Made by a program: the position numbers and the translations under genes. 64,000 bases of DNA from Streptomyces dengpaensis (GTDB lineage: Bacteria; Actinomycetota; Actinomycetes; Streptomycetales; Streptomycetaceae), in contig NZ_CP026652.1 in the NCBI RefSeq assembly GCF_002946835.1, positions 8,122,001-8,186,000 on the forward strand. Reading direction: 5' to 3'. Below the pieces are notes generated by a model. The model did no database searches and was not told where the DNA came from. It saw only the letters and a program-made list of their open reading frames with translations. This document shows, piece after piece, positions 49,199 through 58,543 of this stretch (its first letter is position 1; each line of letters begins with the position of its first letter).

Positions 49199-51306
49199 CC
49201 CCGCACCACCGTTGGCTGCTTCGCACCGACACCACCACCTACGCCGTCACCCTCGGTGGGGACGGCCGCTGGGCCGAGCTCGTCGCCTGGGGTCCGCACG
49301 GCGTCGAGGAGGGTCCGTCGCCGATGGACTGGTCGCGGCGCACCCACTTTCTCACCCCCGCCGACGCGGCTCCGGCCGAGTACATCCCGTACGGGCTGCG
49401 GCCGTTCACCGGCGCCGACCTGATCGGCTCGCACCCCGGCGGCGATCGGGGCAGCTGGTGGCGGTTCACCGGCGCCACACCGGACGGCGACCGTGGGCTG
49501 CGGCTGGACTTCGCCGACGACGTGCTCGGCCTGCGGACGACGCTGTGCTACGAGACGGTCCCCGGCACCGACGTCGTCCTGCGCTGGACGGAGCTGACCT
49601 GCATCGGGGAGAGCGAGCTGCGCCTGGAGCGCTTCGACTCCGCCGCCGTCAACGTGCCCGTCCAGGGCGGCGCCCGTCTGACGTATCTCGCCGGTCAGTG
49701 GTCTCAGGAGTTCCAGCTCCAGCACCTGGAACTGGCCCGCGGGCGCTTCGAGATGGAGAGCAACCAGGGCTCCGCCGGTCACGCCTACCACCCCTGGCTC
49801 GCGATCCAGGACGCCGCCGCCCCCGCCGAAGGCTCCACCCCCACTTACGGTGTAGCCCTGGAGTGGTCCGGCAACTGGCGGATCACCGCCGACGCCGAGC
49901 CCGGCGGTTCCGTACGGGTCCGCGCCGGCCGTGTGCCGCACGAGGGCGCGGTCCGGCTCGCCCCCGGCGCCACCCTCAGCACGCCCCGGCTGGCCTGCGC
50001 CTTCAGCCCGGACGGCCTCGACGGGCTGGCCCGCGTGTGGCACCGCTACGAACGCCGGCTCACCGGCGGGCGCATGGACCGGACCCGCAAGGTGCTCTAC
50101 AACTCCTGGGAGGCGACCGGCTTCGACGTCGACGCCGACGGACAGCTGGAGCTGGCCAAGACGGCCGCGGAGCTGGGCGCCGAACTGTTCGTCGTCGACG
50201 ACGGCTGGTTCACCGGGCGTCACGACGACACCGGCGGCCTCGGCGACTGGGAGCCGGACCCGGCCGAATTCCCGGGCGGATTCGACCGCTTCATCGACCA
50301 GGTCAGGGCGCTCGGCATGGACTTCGGCCTGTGGGTCGAGCCCGAGGGCATCAGCCCCCGCTCGCGGCTCTACGCCGAACACCCCGAGTGGGTCTACCGG
50401 ATCGACGGCCGCCCCGCCACGCTGGTGCGCAACCAGCTCCTGCTCGACCTCGGCCGCGCGGACGTCCAGGACTTCGTCATCGGCACTCTCGACCGCCTGC
50501 TCGGCTCCCACGCCATAAGCTATCTGAAGTGGGACATGAACCGGCCGCCCACCGAGCGCGGCCGCCCCGGGCATCCGGCGGGCGGCGACCCGGAGCGGCA
50601 GGACCTCGACGCCGCCCACGTCGCCGGCTACCTGCGCGTCCTGGACCACCTGCGCAGCGCCCACCCCCACGTCACCGTCGAGGGCTGCGCCGGCGGCGGC
50701 GCGCGCATCGAGCACGCCACCCTCGCCCGCACCGACGTGGTGTGGCCCAGCGACAACACCGCACCGATGGACCGGCTGCGCATCCAGTACGGCTACCTCC
50801 ACGCCCACGCCCCGCACACCATGAGCTCCTGGGTCACCGACGCCCCCGGCGTCTTCGACCCGCGGCCCCGCTCGCTCGCCTTCCGGTTCGTCAGCTCCAT
50901 CGCCGGCGTCCTCGGCATCGGCGCCGACATCCGCGACTGGACCCCGCAGCAGCGCGCCGAGGCCGCCGGGTGGATCGCCCGCTACAAGGAGGTCCGCGAC
51001 GTCGTCCACCACGGCGAGGTCCACCTGCTGGGCAGCCCGGCCGACCCGACCTGCGGCATCCAGTACGAGGAGCGAGGCGGGGGCCGGCTCGTGGTGACCG
51101 CCTGGAGCACCGGCCCGCTCGACGGCGCACCCCTCGTACCCGGCCGCGCCGCCCGGCTGCGGCTGCGCGGCCTCGAACCGAGCGCGGTCTACACCGACCA
51201 GGATTCCGGCACCCGTTACAGCGGCGCCCATCTGCTCCACTCGGGGCTGCCGTTCGCCTGGACCGCCGCACACGACGCGGAGTTGGTCGTCTTGGCCCGG
51301 CAGTGA
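49195..51306 (+). CDS. GH36 alpha-galactosidase
   Basis: The 703-residue protein has the three-domain GH36 layout: beta-supersandwich (to about 300), TIM barrel beginning VLYNSWEATGFDV and including ELFVVDDGWFTGRHDDTGGL, FGLWVEPEGISPRSRLYAEH, the nucleophile Asp447 in YLKWDMNRP and acid/base Asp520 in WPSDNTAPMDRLRIQYGY, then a C-terminal beta-sandwich. It hydrolyses terminal alpha-galactosyl groups to galactose in the cytoplasm (no signal peptide). Translationally coupled to the permease. It supplies the galactose that the downstream De Ley-Doudoroff genes use. Confidence 0.95.
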   Translation: MTPHHRWLLRTDTTTYAVTLGGDGRWAELVAWGPHGVEEGPSPMDWSRRTHFLTPADAAPAEYIPYGLRPFTGADLIGSHPGGDRGSWWRFTGATPDGDRGLRLDFADDVLGLRTTLCYETVPGTDVVLRWTELTCIGESELRLERFDSAAVNVPVQGGARLTYLAGQWSQEFQLQHLELARGRFEMESNQGSAGHAYHPWLAIQDAAAPAEGSTPTYGVALEWSGNWRITADAEPGGSVRVRAGRVPHEGAVRLAPGATLSTPRLACAFSPDGLDGLARVWHRYERRLTGGRMDRTRKVLYNSWEATGFDVDADGQLELAKTAAELGAELFVVDDGWFTGRHDDTGGLGDWEPDPAEFPGGFDRFIDQVRALGMDFGLWVEPEGISPRSRLYAEHPEWVYRIDGRPATLVRNQLLLDLGRADVQDFVIGTLDRLLGSHAISYLKWDMNRPPTERGRPGHPAGGDPERQDLDAAHVAGYLRVLDHLRSAHPHVTVEGCAGGGARIEHATLARTDVVWPSDNTAPMDRLRIQYGYLHAHAPHTMSSWVTDAPGVFDPRPRSLAFRFVSSIAGVLGIGADIRDWTPQQRAEAAGWIARYKEVRDVVHHGEVHLLGSPADPTCGIQYEERGGGRLVVTAWSTGPLDGAPLVPGRAARLRLRGLEPSAVYTDQDSGTRYSGAHLLHSGLPFAWTAAHDAELVVLARQ

Positions 51307-51359
51307 CGACAGCGAAAGAATCTCAACGCCCACCACCTCCGACAGGAGAGACCCATCCC

Positions 51360-52118
51360 ATGAACCCAGCGGCCCGCTTCACCAACTGCGTCGCCGTCGT
51401 CACCGGCGCCGCGTCGGGCATCGGCGCGGCCACCGCGGCACGCCTCGCCGCCGAGGGCGCGGCCGTCGTCCTCGCCGACATCGCCGCCGACCGCGGCGAA
51501 GAGATTGCCGCGCGGCTGCGCAAGGACGGGGCGCGCGCCCTCTTCGTCCCGGCCGACGTCGCGGGCGAGGACGACTGGCAGCGGGTGATGACCGCCGCCC
51601 ACACCTTCGGGCCCGTGGGCGTCCTGGTCAGCAACGCGTACATGGTGGAGGTCGCGCCCGCCCACGAGACGAGCCTCGCCTCCTGGGAACGGCAGCTGTC
51701 GGTCAATCTCACCGGCGCCTTCCTCGGCTTCAAAGCGGCGCTGCCCGACCTGCGCGACACACAGGGCGCCGCGGTCCTCGTCTCCTCCGTCCACGCCCAC
51801 CGGGGCCTTCCCGGCCATCCCGCCTACGCGGCGAGCAAGGGCGCCCTGGTGTCGCTGTGCGGTCAGCTCGCCGTCGAGTACGGACCGGACGTACGCGTCA
51901 ACGCCGTGCTGCCGGGACCCATCCTCACCGCCGCGTGGGACCGGGTGCCGCAGCACGACCGCGAACTGAGCGTCGCCGAAACCGCGGCCCGCCGCTTCGG
52001 CGCCCCCGAGGAGGTCGCCGCCGCCGTCGCCTTCCTCGCCGCCGACGAGGCCTCGTACATCACCGGATCGAGCCTGCTCGTCGACGGCGGCTGGAGCGTC
52101 GTCAAGGCCTCCGCCTGA
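51360..52118 (+). CDS. SDR family dehydrogenase, probable galactose 1-dehydrogenase
   Basis: The 252-residue classical SDR has TGAASGIGAATAARL at the cofactor site, LVSSVHAHRG with the catalytic Ser, YAASKGALVSL with Tyr and Lys, and a C-terminal ASYITGSSLLVDGGWSV. The usual NNAG is SNAY. Family membership is certain; the substrate is inferred from the locus: D-galactose to D-galactono-lactone is the only De Ley-Doudoroff step otherwise lacking an enzyme here. Start ATG 51360 with GGAGAG upstream. Confidence 0.85.
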   Translation: MNPAARFTNCVAVVTGAASGIGAATAARLAAEGAAVVLADIAADRGEEIAARLRKDGARALFVPADVAGEDDWQRVMTAAHTFGPVGVLVSNAYMVEVAPAHETSLASWERQLSVNLTGAFLGFKAALPDLRDTQGAAVLVSSVHAHRGLPGHPAYAASKGALVSLCGQLAVEYGPDVRVNAVLPGPILTAAWDRVPQHDRELSVAETAARRFGAPEEVAAAVAFLAADEASYITGSSLLVDGGWSVVKASA

Positions 52119-52168
52119 CGGCACCTACCCCTCCAGCAACCGACCGACCAGCAAGAAAGGGCAAGAAC

Positions 52169-52930
52169 ATGACGCCATACGCGCGCCGCGGGGTGCACGG
52201 CCAGATCGTGGAGACCCTCGCCCGCCGGGTGCTCAGCGGCGCAATCCCCGAGGGAGCGACGCTCGACATGGCGGCCCTGCAGAGCGAGCTGGACGTCAGC
52301 CTGACCGCCCTGCGCGAATCGCTGAAGGTGCTCGCGGCCAAGGGCATGGTCGACGCCCGACAGAAGCGCGGCACCTTCGTGCGGCCCCGCTCCGACTGGA
52401 ACCTCCTCGACGCCGACGTCCTGCGCTGGCAGTTCACCGAGAGCAGCGGCACCGGCGCCGACCCCGCGCTGCTGCGCAACCTCGGCGAGGTCCGCGGCAT
52501 CATCGAACCCGCCGCCGTGCGGCTGGCCGCAGCCCGCCGCACCGACGCCGACCTCGAGTCGCTGGAGGCCGCACTCGCCGCCATGGGCCAGGAGGGCGGC
52601 GCGAACCACGCCGTCGAGTCCGACCTCGCCTTCCACCGGGCCCTGCTCGCGGCCACCCACAACGAACTCCTGGAACGCATGGAGATGGTCATCGAGTCGG
52701 GCCTGGCCCAGCGCGACCGTATCGTGCACAGCGCCCCCCACAGTGAAGACCCCGTACCCAGCCACCAGGCCGTCCTCGACGCGGTACGGGACCGGGATCC
52801 GGACGCCGCCGAGCACGCCATGCGCACCCTGCTCGACCAGGCGATGCGCGACCTGGACAAGGTCGGCGGCCTGCAGCGGCCCGAGGATGCGGGCGATCCT
52901 ACCGAGCAGAAGGACGGCCAGGCCAAGTGA
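52169..52930 (+). CDS. dgoR: FadR-type GntR regulator (DgoR-like)
   Basis: The 253-residue protein has an N-terminal winged HTH of the GntR family (VETLARRVLSGAIPEGATLD, ALRESLKVLAAKGMVDARQK, RGTFVRPRSDWNLLDADVLR) and an FCD effector domain (EVRGIIEPAAVRLAAARRTD, ESDLAFHRALLAATHNELLE, SHQAVLDAVRDRDPDAAEHA) with the metal-binding Asp/His. In E. coli the dgo operon is controlled by a FadR-family GntR protein, DgoR; this gene sits in the same context and its WNLLDADVLRW segment is typical of that branch. It probably binds the TTAATT-N3-AATTAA sites at 45315 and 45973. Ends GTGA with dgoD. Confidence 0.88.
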   Translation: MTPYARRGVHGQIVETLARRVLSGAIPEGATLDMAALQSELDVSLTALRESLKVLAAKGMVDARQKRGTFVRPRSDWNLLDADVLRWQFTESSGTGADPALLRNLGEVRGIIEPAAVRLAAARRTDADLESLEAALAAMGQEGGANHAVESDLAFHRALLAATHNELLERMEMVIESGLAQRDRIVHSAPHSEDPVPSHQAVLDAVRDRDPDAAEHAMRTLLDQAMRDLDKVGGLQRPEDAGDPTEQKDGQAK

Positions 52931-54072
52931 AAATCGCGCGTGTCGAGACCTTCCTCGTCCCACCCCGCTGGCTGTTCTGCCGCATCGAGACCGACGACGG
53001 CGTTGTCGGCTGGGGCGAACCGGTGGTCGAGGGCCGGGCCGAGGTGGTGCGCTCCGCCGTCGACGTCCTGGCGGAATACCTGGTGGGCCAGGATCCACTG
53101 CGCATCCAGGACCACTGGCAGGTACTGAGCAAGGGTGGCTTCTACCGGGGCGGGCCCGTGCTCTCCAGCGCCGTGGCCGGCATCGACCAGGCCCTGTGGG
53201 ACATCGCTGGCCGCACCCTCGGCGTGCCGGTGCACACCCTGCTCGGCGGACCCGTCCGCGACACCGTACGGGTCTACGCCTGGGTAGGCGGCGACGAACC
53301 CACCCGGCTCAGGGACGAGATCATGGCCCAGGTCGAGGCGGGCTTCACCGCCGTCAAGATGAACGCCGCCGGGCGCACCCCGCCGCTCACCAGCCCCGCC
53401 GAGACGGCAGCGGTCGTCGAACGGGTCGCGGCGGCCCGCGAAGCCCTCGGCCCGCACCGAGACGTCGCCGTCGACTTCCACGGCCGGTTCGGCGCCGCCA
53501 ACGCGCGCCGCGTTCTCCACGAGATCGAGCCACTGCACCCGCTGTTCGTCGAGGAACCCGTCCTGCCCGACCAGGCACACCTGCTCCCGGGGCTGGTCAC
53601 CGCCTCGTCCGTCCCGCTCGCCACCGGCGAACGGCTCTACGGGCGCGCCGACTTCCTCCCCGCACTGACCGCGGGCATCGCCGTCGCCCAGCCGGACCTG
53701 TCGCACGCCGGCGGAATATCGGAGGTCACCCGGATCGCCTCGCTCGCCGAGACCTTCGGGGCCCACCTCGCTCCGCACTGCCCGCTCGGCCCCATCGCGC
53801 TGGCCGCCAGCCTCCAGGTCGCCTTCGCCACGCCCAACTTCCTCATCCAGGAACAGAGCCGCGGCATCCACTACAACAAGGACGCCGATCTGCTGTCCTA
53901 CCTGGTCGATACCGAGCCCTTCCGCTTCCCCGATGGCCAGGCCCACCGCACCGAACTGCCCGGACTCGGCATCGCCGTCGACGAGAACGCCGTCCGCGCT
54001 GCCGACTCCTCCGGCCACGCCTGGCGCAACCCCGTGTGGCGCCACGCCGACGGCTCCTTCGCCGAATGGTGA
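52927..54072 (+). CDS. dgoD: D-galactonate dehydratase
   Basis: The 381-residue enolase-superfamily enzyme resembles E. coli DgoD closely along its length: KIARVETFLVPPRWLFCRIE, VVGWGEPVVEGRAEVV, KGGFYRGGPVLSSAVAGIDQ, DFHGRFGAANA and EEPVL (metal Asp and Glu), GERLYGRADF (third Glu), LSHAGGISEVTRI, APHCPLGPIALAA (catalytic His), EQSRGIHYNK and the C-terminal WRNPVWRHADGSFAEW. It removes water from D-galactonate to give 2-keto-3-deoxy-galactonate. GTG start overlaps the regulator stop. Confidence 0.96.
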   Translation: MKIARVETFLVPPRWLFCRIETDDGVVGWGEPVVEGRAEVVRSAVDVLAEYLVGQDPLRIQDHWQVLSKGGFYRGGPVLSSAVAGIDQALWDIAGRTLGVPVHTLLGGPVRDTVRVYAWVGGDEPTRLRDEIMAQVEAGFTAVKMNAAGRTPPLTSPAETAAVVERVAAAREALGPHRDVAVDFHGRFGAANARRVLHEIEPLHPLFVEEPVLPDQAHLLPGLVTASSVPLATGERLYGRADFLPALTAGIAVAQPDLSHAGGISEVTRIASLAETFGAHLAPHCPLGPIALAASLQVAFATPNFLIQEQSRGIHYNKDADLLSYLVDTEPFRFPDGQAHRTELPGLGIAVDENAVRAADSSGHAWRNPVWRHADGSFAEW

Positions 54073-54866
54073 CCGGGACCCGGCTACCCGTGTCGGTCGT
54101 CACTGACCCACAACTGGGCGGCCGCTGGACCTCGCTGACCGCCGGCGGCCGCGAATGGCTCTGGCACCGCGACGAGCCACGGCGAGCCCGCGTCCGGCCC
54201 GGCGACCCCTTCGCCGACGCCGGAGGACTCGAGGAGTGCGTGCCCACCGTGCGCGGGCTCCCCGACCACGGGGACGCCTGGGCGCGGCGGTGGCACCAGG
54301 ACGGAGACCTGCACGTCGTGGAGTGTCCCGGATTCCGCCTGGCCCGCCGTATCCGCGACGACGCGGGGACGGTCGTGGCCGACTACACGCTCACCGCCGA
54401 GCCGGGCCACCGCTTCGTGTGGGCCGCCCACGCCTTGCTGGACCTGTCGCCCTCCGCCCGGATCGGCATCGACGGCCCCGCCGAAGCCCGGCTCTACGCC
54501 TCGGACGAGGATGCGGGCTGGGTCACCGGCACCTGGCCCCGAGTCGACGGGATCCCGCTGGACCGGCTCGGCCCGGACGACGGCACCGCCGTGGGCGCTG
54601 TCGTCCTCACCCCGCGGGTGTCCGTACACGACGGTGCGGACACCCTCCACCTGTCCCTCGAGGGCGACGGACAGCCACTCTCCGTCGCCCTGTGGCGCAA
54701 CCTCCGTGGCTTCCCCCAGGACGCGCCGTACCGTTCGGTCGGCGTCGAGCCGATGCTCGGCCGCGTCTTCGACCGCGCGACGGCGGACGACGGCGACACC
54801 GCCGTCGTCCCCGCGGCCGGGCAGGTCACCTGGCGGCTCACCATCACCGCCACCCGTCGCGCCTGA
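54066..54866 (+). CDS. Galactose mutarotase-like (aldose epimerase superfamily) protein
   Basis: The 266-residue beta-sandwich protein reads DPQLGGRWTSLTAGGREWLW at the start, CVPTVRGLPDHGDAWARRWH with the likely catalytic His, and PYRSVGVEPMLGRVFD near the end. It is of the aldose 1-epimerase superfamily but short of a clear GalM signature, so an alternative sugar-binding role is possible. Converting beta- to alpha-galactose anomers would feed the dehydrogenase. ATG 54066 overlaps the dgoD stop. Confidence 0.8.
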   Translation: MVTGTRLPVSVVTDPQLGGRWTSLTAGGREWLWHRDEPRRARVRPGDPFADAGGLEECVPTVRGLPDHGDAWARRWHQDGDLHVVECPGFRLARRIRDDAGTVVADYTLTAEPGHRFVWAAHALLDLSPSARIGIDGPAEARLYASDEDAGWVTGTWPRVDGIPLDRLGPDDGTAVGAVVLTPRVSVHDGADTLHLSLEGDGQPLSVALWRNLRGFPQDAPYRSVGVEPMLGRVFDRATADDGDTAVVPAAGQVTWRLTITATRRA

Positions 54867-54893
54867 ACCCCCCAACCACAGAAGGGATCCCCG

Positions 54894-55529
54894 ATGGACC
54901 TGCTCGCGGCGCTGCGCGCCCACCGGCTGCTCGCCATCGTCCGCGGCAGCGACCCGGACGCCGCGCTGAACACCGTGCTCACCCTCGTGGCGGAAGGCGT
55001 CCCCCTCGTCGAGGTCTCACTCACCGGACGCGACGCGCTCGACGTCATCGCCCAGGCCCGCGCCGCACTCGGCCCTGACGCAACCCTCGGCGCCGGCACC
55101 GTCCTGACCTCCGACGAAGCCCGCGCCGCCCAGAAAGCCGGAGCCGCCTTCCTCGTCACCCCGGCGGTCAGCGACGGCATCGCCACCGGCCGGGAGCTCG
55201 GACTCCCGGTGCTCGCGGGCGTGATGACCCCCACTGACGTCCTCCAGGCGCACCGCCTGGGTGCCACCGCCCTCAAACTCTTCCCTGCCGGCAGCGCCGG
55301 AGGCCCGGGCTATCTGCGGGACCTGCGCGGCCCCTTCCCCGACCTGCCGTTCGTACCCGTCGGTGGAGTAGACGCCCAGGCCGCCGCCGGCTATCTGCGA
55401 AGCGGTGCCACAGCCGTCGGAGTCGGCTCGCCACTGGTCGGCGACGCGGCCTCGGGCGGCAGTCTCACCGCCCTGCGCGAGCGTGCCCGCACGTTTCTGG
55501 ACGTCGTGCGCGCGGAGGCCCGGCCATGA
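54894..55529 (+). CDS. dgoA: 2-keto-3-deoxy-6-phosphogalactonate aldolase
   Basis: The 211-residue protein is a KDPG/KDPGal aldolase: Glu40 in VEVSLTGRDAL, LGAGTVLTSDEARAAQKAGA, FLVTPAVS, the Schiff-base Lys128 in ALKLFPAGSAGGPGYLRDL, and VPVGGVDAQAAAGYL. It splits the phosphorylated keto-deoxy acid into pyruvate and glyceraldehyde-3-phosphate. The EVSLT form and genome context favour the galactonate enzyme over the gluconate (Eda) one. RBS AGAAGGG before the ATG; overlaps the next gene by 4 bp. Confidence 0.92.
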   Translation: MDLLAALRAHRLLAIVRGSDPDAALNTVLTLVAEGVPLVEVSLTGRDALDVIAQARAALGPDATLGAGTVLTSDEARAAQKAGAAFLVTPAVSDGIATGRELGLPVLAGVMTPTDVLQAHRLGATALKLFPAGSAGGPGYLRDLRGPFPDLPFVPVGGVDAQAAAGYLRSGATAVGVGSPLVGDAASGGSLTALRERARTFLDVVRAEARP

Positions 55530-56431
55530 CTGCGCCCACGGTCATCGGGACCGACCGTCTCGAACTCGGCGAGGGCATCCGATGGATGGATGGCCAGGCC
55601 GTGCTGACGGACATCCTCACCGGCCGCCTTCTGTCCGCCCCCGGCGACCCGGCCGCACCGCACGCCCTGATCACCCAACTGCCGTGCCCGCTGGGCGCGG
55701 TGGCCCCGGTCGAGGGCCGGCCCGGCCACTGGATCGCGGCGGCCGGCACCGGCATCTGCCGCATCGACGATGCAGGGGGTGTCGACTGGATCGCCCGCCC
55801 CGAGGACGGTGCCCGGACACCGATGCGGATGAACGACGGCGTCGCCGACCCGCACGGCCGTTTCTGGGCGGGCAGCATGGCCTACGACGCGACCGAGGAT
55901 GCCGGCTCCCTCTACCGCGTGGACCGAGACGGCCGTGTCACCCGCGTACTGAGGGGCATCACGGTGCCCAACGGCCCGGCCTTCACCAGCGATGGCACCG
56001 TCATGTACCTCGCCGACAGCGCCCGGCGCCTCATCCGGCGCTACCCCGTCGACCCGGCCACCGGCGAACTGGGCGAGCCGGAACCTCACATCACCCTCGG
56101 CGCCGGCAGCCCCGACGGCATGACGACCGACATCGAGGGCGGCCTGTGGACCGCGGTCTGGGGCACCGGACAGGTCCGCCGCTACCACCCCGACGGCTCC
56201 CTGGACCGGATCGTGGACCTGCCGGCCGCCCAGCCTGCCGGGCTCTGCCTCGGCGGCCCCGATGGCCGCACCCTCCTCGTCACCAGCGCCCGCATCGGCC
56301 TGCCCGATCCGCACTCGCTCGACGGTGCCGTCTTCGCGTTCCGCGTGGACGTACCCGGCATCCCGGCCGCGCCGTACCGCCCGGTGCACACAGCGCACCC
56401 GGAGACCGCGGACTCTGCCGACAGACCCTAG
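55526..56431 (+). CDS. SMP-30/gluconolactonase family lactonase
   Basis: The 301-residue six-bladed beta-propeller has the metal site expected of SMP-30 lactonases: Glu in LGEGIRWMDG, Asn in MNDGVADPHGRFWAGSM, Asn in VPNGPAF and Asp in SPDGMTTDIEGGLW. It would open D-galactono-1,4- or 1,5-lactone to galactonate, linking the SDR dehydrogenase with DgoD. ATG overlaps the aldolase stop (ATGA). Cytoplasmic. Confidence 0.93.
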   Translation: MTAPTVIGTDRLELGEGIRWMDGQAVLTDILTGRLLSAPGDPAAPHALITQLPCPLGAVAPVEGRPGHWIAAAGTGICRIDDAGGVDWIARPEDGARTPMRMNDGVADPHGRFWAGSMAYDATEDAGSLYRVDRDGRVTRVLRGITVPNGPAFTSDGTVMYLADSARRLIRRYPVDPATGELGEPEPHITLGAGSPDGMTTDIEGGLWTAVWGTGQVRRYHPDGSLDRIVDLPAAQPAGLCLGGPDGRTLLVTSARIGLPDPHSLDGAVFAFRVDVPGIPAAPYRPVHTAHPETADSADRP

Positions 56432-56440
56432 GAACCCACC

Positions 56441-57418
56441 ATGAGCATCCCCTGGCCACCGCGCCCCGGTCCCGTGGTCTGTATCGGCGAGACCATGGCC
56501 GCCCTCACCCCCGACCCCCTCACGCCGCTGGACGACGCCGACCTTCTGCGCGTCGACATCGCGGGCGCGGAGTCGAACGTCGCCCTCTACCTCGCCGACC
56601 ACGGCATCCCCGCCCGATGGGTCTCCGCGGTCGGCGACGACCCCCTCGGCCGACGCGTCCGCGAGAAGGTCTCAGCGGGCGGCGTCGACATCAGCGGCGT
56701 CCGCACCGACCCGGAACGACCCACCGGACTGCTCCTGAAGGACCCCGGCACGAACGGCACCCGCGTCCACTACCACCGCCGTGGATCCGCCGCCTCGGCC
56801 CTCACCCCCGAACTCCTCGACGACCCCGCCGTGGCGGACGCCGCGGTCATCCACCTCAGCGGCATCACCCCGGCCCTGTCGCCAAGCTGCCACGCCCTCG
56901 TCGAGCAGGCGCTCCGCCCCGACCGCCCGTTTCCCGTCAGCTTCGACGTCAATTACCGTCCCGCCCTGTGGACCGGCCGATCCGCCGCCGAGGTCCTGCG
57001 GCCACTCGCCGACCGGGCCGATATCGTTCTCGTCGGCCTCGACGAAGCCCAGGCCCTATGGGGAGACGGGCTCACCGACTCCCGCGCGGTCCGCGAGTTC
57101 CTCCCCGGCCCGCTCCACCTCGTCGTCAAGGACGGGGCCCGCACGGCCACGGCCTTCGTCGGCCAGGACGTCCGAAGCGTTCCGGCCCTCACCGTTCGCG
57201 TGACCGAACCGGTCGGCGCCGGCGATGCCTTCGCCGCCGGATTCCTCAGCGGCCTGCTCCGCCGACTGCCCGTGGAGCGCGCCCTGCGCCTGGGCCATCT
57301 GACCGCGGCCTCTGCCCTGCGCGTCACTGCCGATCACGGCCCCCTGCCGGCACCCGACGTCCTCGCCGCATTGCTCGCCGCCGACGACGCGACATGGTGT
57401 GCCGCCAGGATCGACTGA
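56441..57418 (+). CDS. PfkB-family kinase, probable 2-keto-3-deoxygalactonate kinase
   Basis: The 325-residue ribokinase-fold enzyme has CIGETMAALTPDPLTPLDDA at the start, GAESNVALYLADHGIPARWV, GDDPLGRRVREKVSAGGVDI, SFDVNYRPALW (KDG-kinase-like), and signature 2 EPVGAGDAFAAGFLSGLLR with the catalytic Asp near residue 260. KDG kinases of this family phosphorylate 2-keto-3-deoxy sugar acids at C6, the step before the aldolase. E. coli DgoK is of a different fold, so this is a non-orthologous replacement. Last gene of the locus. Confidence 0.9.
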   Translation: MSIPWPPRPGPVVCIGETMAALTPDPLTPLDDADLLRVDIAGAESNVALYLADHGIPARWVSAVGDDPLGRRVREKVSAGGVDISGVRTDPERPTGLLLKDPGTNGTRVHYHRRGSAASALTPELLDDPAVADAAVIHLSGITPALSPSCHALVEQALRPDRPFPVSFDVNYRPALWTGRSAAEVLRPLADRADIVLVGLDEAQALWGDGLTDSRAVREFLPGPLHLVVKDGARTATAFVGQDVRSVPALTVRVTEPVGAGDAFAAGFLSGLLRRLPVERALRLGHLTAASALRVTADHGPLPAPDVLAALLAADDATWCAARID

Positions 57419-57793
57419 ACCGGACGCTCGTTCGGCAGGGGCCGCGGAGCCTGAAGTTACGCTGAGTAAGTCCGGGGTGCGGTGCCGGGATTGCTCGCGG
57501 TCCGTAACCCGGACCTCTCGCTGAGTGAAGCAGGCCGCCGACGAGGTGCCCGTGGACTCGGATCTCCGGCCTTTCTCGAGCAGACCCCTGCCCCTCGCAG
57601 CTGTTGCACCAGGCAAGTCATGGCGGTGCTGTTCGAACGGTTCGTTCGGCCCCTGGCAGTCGTTCGGTGCCGCGGGCGGCGGGCGTCATGCAGACCCGTC
57701 AGGAAGGCACTCGCTGTTTCGTCACCCTGCCTTCTTGAGGTGTTCGATTCCCGTCGTGGACAAGCCGGCGTCGGCCAATGCGTGCGCAACGGG
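57419..57793. other. 375-bp stretch without a recognisable gene
   Basis: No frame matches a known family and no clear hairpin terminator was found by eye. It separates the galactose locus from the convergent SDR gene. Confidence 0.5.
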
Positions 57794-58543
57794 TTACTTG
57801 GCTGATGCTTCGAGCCAGGCGTCGAGGGTGATTTCGCCAACGGGGGAGCCTTCCTCGGGGACGAGGGATCGCTCGGTCACGTGGGCGCCGAAGTACGGAG
57901 CGGCCGGGTCTGCGACGACCCTGCGGTGGTCGTTGCGGCTCTGAAGGACCCGGCCGACGATCTCGTCGAAGCGGCCGACTTCGGGGCCGGCGATGGCGAC
58001 GGTGCCGTTCACCGGTGCGCCGGCTGCCGCCCGCGCGACGGCAGCCGCAACGTCATCGGCGGCGACCGGCTGGAACAACACGGGCGGAAGCGTGACAGTG
58101 TCGCCGTCGGTCGCGCTGTCGGCGATGCCGCCGATGAACTCGAAGAATTGCGTCGCGTGCACAATGGAGTACGGCAGTCCCGAGTCCCGGATCAGCTGTT
58201 CCTGCGCGGCTTTGGCCTTGAAGTAGCCCCCGTCCGACGGGCGCTCGACACCGACGATGGAGAGGGCGACGTGATGATTGACGCCGGCTACCTTCTCCGC
58301 GGCGATCAGATTCGCCGTCGATGTGGTGAAGAAGTCCATGACCGCCCGGTCCTCGAACGACGGCGCGTTCGACACGTCGACCACCACGTCCGCGCCGGAC
58401 AGCGCTTCGGCGAGGCCCTCGCCAGTAATGGTATTGACGCCGGTGTTCGGAGATGCGGCAACTGCTTCGTGGCCGTCCGCTGTGAGCAGGTTGATCACCT
58501 TCGAGCCAGTGCGTCCCGTCCCGCCGATGACTACGATCTTCAT
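57794..58543 (-). CDS. NmrA-type NAD(P)-binding SDR family protein
   Basis: The 249-residue protein starts MKIVVIGGTGRTGSKVINLL and continues GHEAVAASPNTGVNTITGEG, ADVVVDVSNAPSFEDRAVMD, NHHVALSIVGVERPSDGGYF and SIVHATQFFEFIGGI, ending LDAWLEASAK. It is a paralogue of 37992-38732 and the intact counterpart of the remnant at 29531-29754. RBS GAAGGGGAG before the ATG at 58543. Like its paralogue it diverges from a cupin gene, but no TGTCACA element was found upstream, so its control may differ. Confidence 0.92.
   Translation of the reverse strand: MKIVVIGGTGRTGSKVINLLTADGHEAVAASPNTGVNTITGEGLAEALSGADVVVDVSNAPSFEDRAVMDFFTTSTANLIAAEKVAGVNHHVALSIVGVERPSDGGYFKAKAAQEQLIRDSGLPYSIVHATQFFEFIGGIADSATDGDTVTLPPVLFQPVAADDVAAAVARAAAGAPVNGTVAIAGPEVGRFDEIVGRVLQSRNDHRRVVADPAAPYFGAHVTERSLVPEEGSPVGEITLDAWLEASAK

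Noticed and set aside
48251..51336. Very long minus-strand open frames opposite the permease and GH36 genes
   Set aside because: The plus-strand genes have full family motifs; the antisense frames are Asp/Val/Gly-rich with no motif.
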